Shown here: positions 30,901 through 34,404 of the stretch, piece after piece
Layout: the number at the start of each line of letters is the position of its first letter
Position numbering within the stretch: position 1 is the stretch's first letter
Source of the DNA: Snodgrassella alvi
GTDB taxonomy: Bacteria > Pseudomonadota > Gammaproteobacteria > Burkholderiales > Neisseriaceae
Direction of reading: 5' to 3'
DNA: 34,404 nt
NCBI RefSeq assembly: GCF_002777745.1
Contig: NZ_MEIO01000063.1
Location: 1-34,404, forward strand
Notes under the pieces: model-generated
Database searches by the model: none
What the model was told of the DNA's origin: nothing
What the model saw: the letters and a program-made list of their open reading frames with translations, nothing else
Made by a program: the position numbers and the translations under genes

Positions 30901-31029
30901 GAAAACTTTACCACAGCAGTAAACCTAGATTCAATATCAGTTAGAACGCTACTGGTTCAAGATAGGATGCCTGTTGAAAATATTACTATGGGTGTAAATT
31001 TAGATGTAATTACCATTAAGGATATATAG
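27928..31029 (+). CDS. Tail tip / host specificity protein (gpJ-like)
   Basis: The 1033-residue product starts MIRIYPSRLKGEPIE at 27928, overlapping the peptidase stop. A hydrophobic segment (about residues 83-106, AWVYAYYAVVAAVALYSVYM) sits in the same place as in gpJ/TipJ-type proteins. Blocks typical of these baseplate hub proteins follow (GDPIREVFGRQRIYPDYV, LSLGVGEFEF, ISHRGCEYRI, PCADDYDGIDVTYINS, YQRLSFSCKTEMDAL). The last 110 residues are 25-residue repeats. It forms the tail hub and reaches the receptor. Confidence 0.87.
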   Translation: MIRIYPSRLKGEPIETHQHQKTSLADWFFFNVDGFDLDREHPIVIEVNCVEIAPDKWRNTVIDAQDDVRIYPKPYAIGAGVSAWVYAYYAVVAAVALYSVYMILTMSSQGAANTNTNGDGLELNPAKANSAKLGDPIREVFGRQRIYPDYVVQPVNRFVPGKPETYRAHLFLSLGVGEFEFTKNDIRIGNTPIAALGGDVEYAVYPPGADVSSDFRSENWWSSTEVGGTSSGAGLDMALTAPDGNTVSATTATASSYTVFFDISTSADKADFKDTWVAGKNVRMKIPADFSVQSQNGYSLITGDSLKELNAYVGMPVTLYIGKSGFDLLIASYQDSKTDPDTQITTPITPQITLSYADNTPFHGLGERQQRLSISHRGCEYRIREANGLTVTLDRVIDGIVDKNWTGFIPRTVMDFIADNINDKERWIGPFLACPENEKVDAIELNFAFPSGICDWDDEGRKERQSVLWAVEYRYVNQTNWIHIEGKWYEKNVNGLGYTLRYNFPEPGLIEVRARRRNIQNDDGAHDSMYWQALRGRLLKRPTSYSDVTTIGITITTGGKLAAQSDRRVNIVATRKYNNGKSRSISGALKHVLDSIGLIDYDAATIDEMEANLWTPNKQYFDCQVDKTQSVLDMLQKICTAGFAYPFLSDGVVSVGYEGEKNWVGMITTQEMAEPLQTSFTAPCADDYDGIDVTYINSRTWSEETVLCRLDDVPNPQKVESYKLEGVVNEDQAYRIGMRRLMKYRYQRLSFSCKTEMDALCYNYGDRIILTDDIPGHKTISCLITDIRRVDNNAHIQVSELLDWQYSNPKILIRWQDGRASGILPVQQISGGFSTPWLPEFEEVILNDAAIEPPRAVFCESKQIGYDAVIDNIEPEEDGICTITAHEYQLSYYDYDDAIYPFGDKNYLSSKPYPYVDITTFEAGASLFSIANKTMPNCALGENINTGATLDSIVIRDNLSKYSDEPENINVSASLKQIGIKELLTQISANAENFTTAVNLDSISVRTLLVQDRMPVENITMGVNLDVITIKDI
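27986..28016 (+). terminator. Terminator-like hairpin in the tail tip gene
   Basis: An 11-bp stem AAAAAACCAGT / ACTGGTTTTTT (27986-27996 with 28004-28014) is followed by T residues to 28016. It spans codons for TSLADWFFF at residues 22-30. It could attenuate expression or cause slippage in the T run. Confidence 0.4.
30751..31026 (+). repeat. C-terminal 25-residue repeats of the tail tip protein
   Basis: Units begin at 30751, 30826, 30901 and 30976 (the last is 17 residues), with the pattern ENI...LdsI.I...L. A further partial copy may precede it. The period of 75 bp is exact. Confidence 0.8.
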
Positions 31030-31031
31030 CA

Positions 31032-31952
31032 ATGAATATTAATGCTAAAGCCCGCTTCGGCGGGCTGTTTCAATTTGAAGTGCGCAAATCGGGTACTGAT
31101 GAAATAGTACAGAAAACAGGCTGGATGCCTAATCTTGTTCTAGATCAGGGTTTGGACTTCATGGCAACTGAGTATTGGTTTAATGGGTGCGCGGTAGGGA
31201 CTGATGGGTCAAAGCCATACGCAACTCAAAACGGGCTTGGTGCGCAACATGCATATAAAAATAGTCATGATGCATATTGGTACGGGATATACAATAAGGA
31301 TGGTGTTCTGTATTACTGGATGCGTAAACGTTTTCGCTTTGCGCCCGGTACATTTAATAAAACAACCTTGGCTGAGGTTGCTATTTTAAATAATTCGGGC
31401 AAGTGCTGGAATCGCGCCCTCATTACTGATGCGGACGGCAAACAGTCAACCATCACCTTGCTAAGCGATGAATATCTGGATGTGACTTGCGAAGTGCGTT
31501 GTTACCTTAGTCTGGAGGATGTTAATAGTACTGTAAACGTGGTTGATAAAAACAATGTTACCCTTATGGTTTTAAACACAATTACCCGTCCCGGTTCGGT
31601 TTCGAAGGGTTCCAGCCTTGCTAGTTCCCTTAATTCACCAATGAGTAATTGGCTTCAATTCAATGATGCAATGCTTGGGGGAAGCGCACTTGGCGATATT
31701 AATAGTGTTGTTAATGATGCTTATCGTAGTAAAGTAAGCATACAGCCTTATGTAAGTGGCAGCCACCAATGTACGGCAGATATTGAATTTGGGTTAGATA
31801 ATGCTAACGATACGGATTACCGAGTATTCTCAACTGGTTCCCGAATGTTTCCCTCATGGCAGGTGGGGTTTTCCGAACCGATCAGAAAAACCAACTCGCA
31901 GACATTTATTTTCCGGGTAACTTTATCCTGGGGGAGGTTTAATGCTTCCTGA
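31032..31952 (+). CDS. Distal tail structural protein (306 aa)
   Basis: The 306-residue product begins MNINAKARFGGLFQFEVRKSG, and has TGWMPNLVLDQGLDFMATEYW, resembling a group of phage proteins with 'GGLF.F.V.. N.vLDqGLd' starts found after the tail tip. The rest is beta-rich. A stem AGCCCGC/GCGGGCT with TTCG loop (31049-31066) lies inside codons 6-12, the position of the intergenic hairpins elsewhere. The role, perhaps a fibre or tip accessory, is inferred. Confidence 0.65.
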   Translation: MNINAKARFGGLFQFEVRKSGTDEIVQKTGWMPNLVLDQGLDFMATEYWFNGCAVGTDGSKPYATQNGLGAQHAYKNSHDAYWYGIYNKDGVLYYWMRKRFRFAPGTFNKTTLAEVAILNNSGKCWNRALITDADGKQSTITLLSDEYLDVTCEVRCYLSLEDVNSTVNVVDKNNVTLMVLNTITRPGSVSKGSSLASSLNSPMSNWLQFNDAMLGGSALGDINSVVNDAYRSKVSIQPYVSGSHQCTADIEFGLDNANDTDYRVFSTGSRMFPSWQVGFSEPIRKTNSQTFIFRVTLSWGRFNAS

Positions 31953-32505
31953 TAATCAGCTATCTAACGAACCGATTACTGCATCATTCTATACCCCCAT
32001 TAGACAATCGGTTTTTTTTGATTACGAACTGGGCGGTGCTGATTTTCAGGACAACAGCACCGGACTTGATTCCCATTTGTGGAAGTGTCGTTATACTCGT
32101 GATGGGCAGATACGTGTCTACAACAATATTGTTAGCTATGACGTTCTGACTCTGCTAAACGTAACAGAAATAGCTTTCGCGTTTGATATTAACATGCAGC
32201 CTGTTATTGCTTATAACCAGAATGCCATAACTCATCTGTATTTCTTTGACAGCATTGCCGCCCAATTTGCAACCATCGTACTAGGCAAGTTGGAACACCC
32301 TCGATTGTCACTAGATACGCGCGTTATCTCTCAAACCGATATTGCTGACGTCATCCTTGCTTATACTAAAAATGGTATTTTATGCATCAGATATCAGCGT
32401 GAAAGATATGGCGTAGAGCATCAACTAGGCATTGCCTCTGGTCGGTTGTGGCATTGTGGCATGATGAAAAATTACCGTTTTGGTTTTGTTTTCAGGCCAG
32501 AGTAA
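31942..32505 (+). CDS. Distal tail structural protein (187 aa)
   Basis: The 187-residue product (MLPDNQLSNEPITASFYTP, then HLWKCRYTRDGQIRVYNN, LTLLNVTEIAFAFDINMQPV) is beta-rich without known motif. The RV-x-x-N... and FAFDxNMxPVIAY pattern is like phage beta-propeller-like fibre parts. GGGGGAGG precedes the ATG, which overlaps the upstream gene by 11 bp. It probably forms part of the tail tip or fibre. Confidence 0.6.
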   Translation: MLPDNQLSNEPITASFYTPIRQSVFFDYELGGADFQDNSTGLDSHLWKCRYTRDGQIRVYNNIVSYDVLTLLNVTEIAFAFDINMQPVIAYNQNAITHLYFFDSIAAQFATIVLGKLEHPRLSLDTRVISQTDIADVILAYTKNGILCIRYQRERYGVEHQLGIASGRLWHCGMMKNYRFGFVFRPE

Positions 32506-32522
32506 TAAAGGAAAGGTTCGAT

Positions 32523-32948
32523 ATGGCAATGATACAGAAATGGCCGGCCAGACTGCCGGTTCCAGACGTAGATTACAGCTACTCGTTTAAATCGCCGTTT
32601 GTGCGCACAACCTTAAGCAGTGGTAGAGCTAGACAGCGCCGAATCTCCAATAACTCACCCACAGAAGTGCAAGTGACATGGAAAATCAAATGGGCAGATA
32701 TGGCAGACTTTCGTTATTTTGTACATGAGATAGTCGGCAAGCAATCTGGGTGGGGGTTTTTTCTAACACCGCTGGCATTTGAAGAACATAAAAAATTAGT
32801 TAAGGCGAGATTTATTAATTCCGATCAGCCGTATGAAGCGGTTAATGATTCCAACGTCTTTTGGGTGGTTTCGGCTAAACTGGAAACCTATGATGCTAGC
32901 CTGATCACATATGATGAGTTCATAAAACGCAATCCCGAATTTAGTTAA
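32523..32948 (+). CDS. Distal tail protein (141 aa)
   Basis: The 141-residue product (MIQKWPARLPVPDVDYSYS, RTTLSSGRARQRRISNNSP, WADMADFRYFVHEIVGKQSG) is a small, beta-rich structural protein of the type found near tail tip genes. GGAAAGGTTCGAT precedes the ATG at 32523. A longer frame from 32448 lies over the upstream gene and is rejected. No enzymatic motif is visible. Confidence 0.6.
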   Translation: MAMIQKWPARLPVPDVDYSYSFKSPFVRTTLSSGRARQRRISNNSPTEVQVTWKIKWADMADFRYFVHEIVGKQSGWGFFLTPLAFEEHKKLVKARFINSDQPYEAVNDSNVFWVVSAKLETYDASLITYDEFIKRNPEFS

Positions 32949-32970
32949 GCCCTCAGAAGAGGGCATTTTT
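32949..32970 (+). terminator. Terminator between structural and lysis genes
   Basis: GCCCTC, AGAA and GAGGGC are followed by ATTTTT. ATGGAGTAAATTCACC and the ATG at 32987 follow. Confidence 0.7.
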
Positions 32971-32986
32971 ATGGAGTAAATTCACC

Positions 32987-33463
32987 ATGCTTAAAGCATT
33001 TAAATGGTTGCATTGGGTAATTGACTTACGCTTTTTGCCAGACAAATTACAGATTTGGTTATTTGGCACTGGTACCCGAATAATTGAGGTACTAAGTGGC
33101 CTTGCTATGCTGGGGTTTGCCACAGTATTTGCACTACACGGCGAAGAAATGATTAAAGAGGATTTATATGAAAAATTCTTACATCTTCACCCTAAAATAT
33201 TCGTGGCGATTTTGATATTTGTCGCGATTGGGCAGCTATTTGCTGCCTTTTTTCATTCCAGCCGTAGCAATATCATATCTGGGTGTTTCCTGCTCTGGTC
33301 GGCTTTAATCTGGGTTGTTGTATCCGGTACTTTTATTGCCGCATACCCGCCTTTATCCACAGGCATGACAACATACCCAATCATTGCCATTATCTGCGCC
33401 CTTGCCGGCAGGAATCTAATCAAACACACCAAGCGGGTAGAAGACAAAAAAGGCGGTGAATGA
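32987..33463 (+). CDS. Four-helix membrane protein of the lysis cassette
   Basis: The 158-residue product has about four hydrophobic segments (residues about 33-50, 70-90, 96-118 and 124-143). Its N-terminus is basic and amphipathic (MLKAFKWLHWVIDLRF). It has no known domain. It sits between the tail genes and the holin-like gene and overlaps the latter by 4 bp. It could be an accessory holin or antiholin, or a superinfection-exclusion membrane protein. Confidence 0.65.
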   Translation: MLKAFKWLHWVIDLRFLPDKLQIWLFGTGTRIIEVLSGLAMLGFATVFALHGEEMIKEDLYEKFLHLHPKIFVAILIFVAIGQLFAAFFHSSRSNIISGCFLLWSALIWVVVSGTFIAAYPPLSTGMTTYPIIAIICALAGRNLIKHTKRVEDKKGGE

Positions 33464-33795
33464 TGAACGAGGCTTTCACATTAGCCAACTGCTTTGCCCT
33501 CGCTGGTGGCTTTCTGGGCGCGCTGGTGGTGTCTGATTACAAACGCTATGGGACAGTACTAACAATTACATTCATCGTTATAGGCATGGTTTTTGCGGCA
33601 GCATTAACGGAATATTTCTTCACACAAGAACACCCGTGGCTATTTGCAGGTGCTGGTGTATTTGCCGGCATGGCTTCCACGTCTTTACTGGACGCATTCA
33701 AGGCTACCGCACCGAAAATGGCGCAAAAGCTGATTAATGCCGTTTGTAACAGGGCAGAGAAGATGATTGGAGATACGGACGACCGGCAGAAATAG
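33460..33795 (+). CDS. Holin-like membrane protein
   Basis: The 111-residue product has three or four hydrophobic segments (LANCFALAGGFLGALVV, TITFIVIGMVFAAALTEYF, PWLFAGAGVFAGMAS) and a basic C-terminal tail, which is the topology of many holins. Position next to the endolysin supports the role. It would form pores that let the endolysin reach the peptidoglycan. The start is ATG 33460 or 33463 (ATGATG). Confidence 0.65.
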   Translation: MMNEAFTLANCFALAGGFLGALVVSDYKRYGTVLTITFIVIGMVFAAALTEYFFTQEHPWLFAGAGVFAGMASTSLLDAFKATAPKMAQKLINAVCNRAEKMIGDTDDRQK

Positions 33796-33810
33796 GGGGC
33801 CGGTTATTTT
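33782..33810 (+). terminator. Terminator-like hairpin after the holin gene
   Basis: ACCGGC and GCCGGT (33782-33787 and 33799-33804) enclose the stop codon region; TATTTTCT follows. Confidence 0.45.
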
Positions 33811-33844
33811 CTATTAATAAAATTCATGCAAAAAAAGACTCACG

Positions 33845-33865
33845 CTGCAGCATGACTGCAGTTTT
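33845..33865 (+). terminator. Small hairpin before the endolysin gene
   Basis: CTGCAG, CATGA and CTGCAG form a stem with TTTTCTT after it. It is one of three hairpins in the gap 33796-33959. Confidence 0.45.
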
Positions 33866-33907
33866 CTTCATTATAACATACTGATTAAAAATATTAATTT
33901 TTTAAAT

Positions 33908-33942
33908 AAAAAGACAGCCATTTTTTGAACTGTCTTTTTTTT
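33908..33942 (+). terminator. Strong terminator before the endolysin gene
   Basis: AAAAAGACAG and CTGTCTTTTT form a perfect 10-bp stem; the T run continues to 33942. AGGAATGGAATT and the endolysin ATG follow. Confidence 0.7.
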
Positions 33943-33959
33943 CATATAGGAATGGAATT

Positions 33960-34391
33960 ATGTACAAACTAAGCCAGCGTTCTTTAAACAACCTGCAAGG
34001 GGTGGATACTAATCTTGTAAAGGTGGTTAAGCGAGCCATTGAAATTACTAAGCAGGATTTTATGGTAACTGAGGGCTTGCGCAGCCGTGAGCAGTGCTGC
34101 ATTAATTATGGCAAGGGACGAACAGCGCAACAATGTTCTATAAAGGGGGTGCCGGCTAAATACGCCCAGCCAAGTTTAAGCAAAGTTACATGGCTAAATA
34201 ACCCATTCGCCAGCAAACACACCACAGGCAAAGCCATAGATTTAGTGCCGTATCCGGTAGATTGGAATGATTTAAAGAAATTCCGGGTAATTGCCGAGGC
34301 TATGAAACATGCTGCCAATGAGCTTGGTGTAAAAATAAACTGGGGTGGAGATTGGGTAAAGACTAAAGATTACCCGCATTTTGAGGTGTAG
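33960..34391 (+). CDS. Endolysin, M15 peptidase
   Basis: The 143-residue product has SKHTTGKAIDL (residues 85-95; zinc ligands His 87 and Asp 94) and DYPHFEV (His 140), with INWGGDW between, the pattern of M15 metallopeptidases (VanY/Ply118 type). Such enzymes cut peptide bonds in the peptidoglycan stem. There is no signal peptide, so it should depend on the holin. AGGAATGGAATT precedes the ATG. Confidence 0.92.
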   Translation: MYKLSQRSLNNLQGVDTNLVKVVKRAIEITKQDFMVTEGLRSREQCCINYGKGRTAQQCSIKGVPAKYAQPSLSKVTWLNNPFASKHTTGKAIDLVPYPVDWNDLKKFRVIAEAMKHAANELGVKINWGGDWVKTKDYPHFEV

Positions 34392-34393
34392 CC

Positions 34394-34404
34394 ATGAAAA
34401 ACAT
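34394..34404 (+). CDS. 5' end of a truncated gene after the endolysin
   Basis: ATGAAAAACAT starts three bases after the endolysin stop, with GAGGTG before it. Only three complete codons (Met-Lys-Asn) are present. In this position an Rz-type spanin is common, but the sequence cannot show it. Confidence 0.5.

Noticed and set aside
1-34404. Integrase, attachment site, tRNA, insertion sequence
   Set aside because: Looked for on both strands; no tyrosine or serine recombinase, transposase or tRNA-like sequence was recognised. They probably lie outside the window.

Overview
The window is almost the whole of a temperate, long-tailed (siphovirus-type) phage genome, or a prophage, of a Gram-negative, probably proteobacterial, host. 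The evidence is a divergent repressor/Cro switch, RecT/YqaJ/SSB and NinB/NinG recombination genes, a lambda O/P-like replication pair, an HK97-type head module, a lambda-type tail module and a lysis cassette. The DNA is moderately AT-rich. A Neisseriales-like or gammaproteobacterial host would fit, but nothing in the window decides between them. No integrase, attachment site, rRNA, tRNA or insertion sequence was found, so the window lies inside the element and both ends cut genes.

Layout. Positions 1-7178 (minus strand) are the leftward early operon. It is transcribed from a strong promoter at 7425-7454 after a leader of about 240 nt. In order it encodes a two-helix membrane protein, two small or auxiliary proteins (one ending in a DUF5710 domain), a protein of perfect 51-bp tandem repeats (17 residues, beta-solenoid-like), RecT, a YqaJ-type exonuclease, SSB, an HNH-type protein and a run of small orphan genes, two of which resemble DUF551. 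Positions 7558-8220 hold the S24/CI-type repressor. Matching operator sequences lie on both sides of it. Positions 8347-12264 (plus strand) are the rightward early operon: Cro/YdaS-like protein, a 36-aa ORF, a replication initiator carrying an iteron array and AT-rich stretch (likely origin), a DnaC-like helicase loader, two small proteins, NinG, NinB and a candidate late regulator.

Positions 12269-12505 look like a lambda pR'-type late control region: a near-consensus promoter followed by two intrinsic terminators. The late genes follow on the plus strand: a hypothetical gene, HNH nuclease, small and large terminase, prohead protease, major capsid protein, an Ala/Asp/Gly-repeat protein, portal (unusually placed after the capsid gene), connector, adaptor, a secreted cargo ('moron') protein, gp10-like protein, tail terminator, tail tube, tail chaperones joined by a -1 frameshift signal, tape measure with a transglycosylase domain, DUF1833 protein, NlpC/P60 peptidase, tail tip protein, three distal structural proteins, a four-helix membrane protein, a holin-like protein and an M15 peptidase endolysin. 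The first bases of one more gene are visible.

The main unexplained feature is a recurrent intergenic module on both strands: a short GC hairpin (often GCCAGC / GCTGGC), a T-rich tract, then the Shine-Dalgarno sequence and start codon of the next gene. Two copies are identical over 31 bp. With so many terminator-like hairpins inside operons, the phage probably uses processive antitermination or tolerates large-scale attenuation; the pL leader and the gene at 11854 are the candidates for that control.
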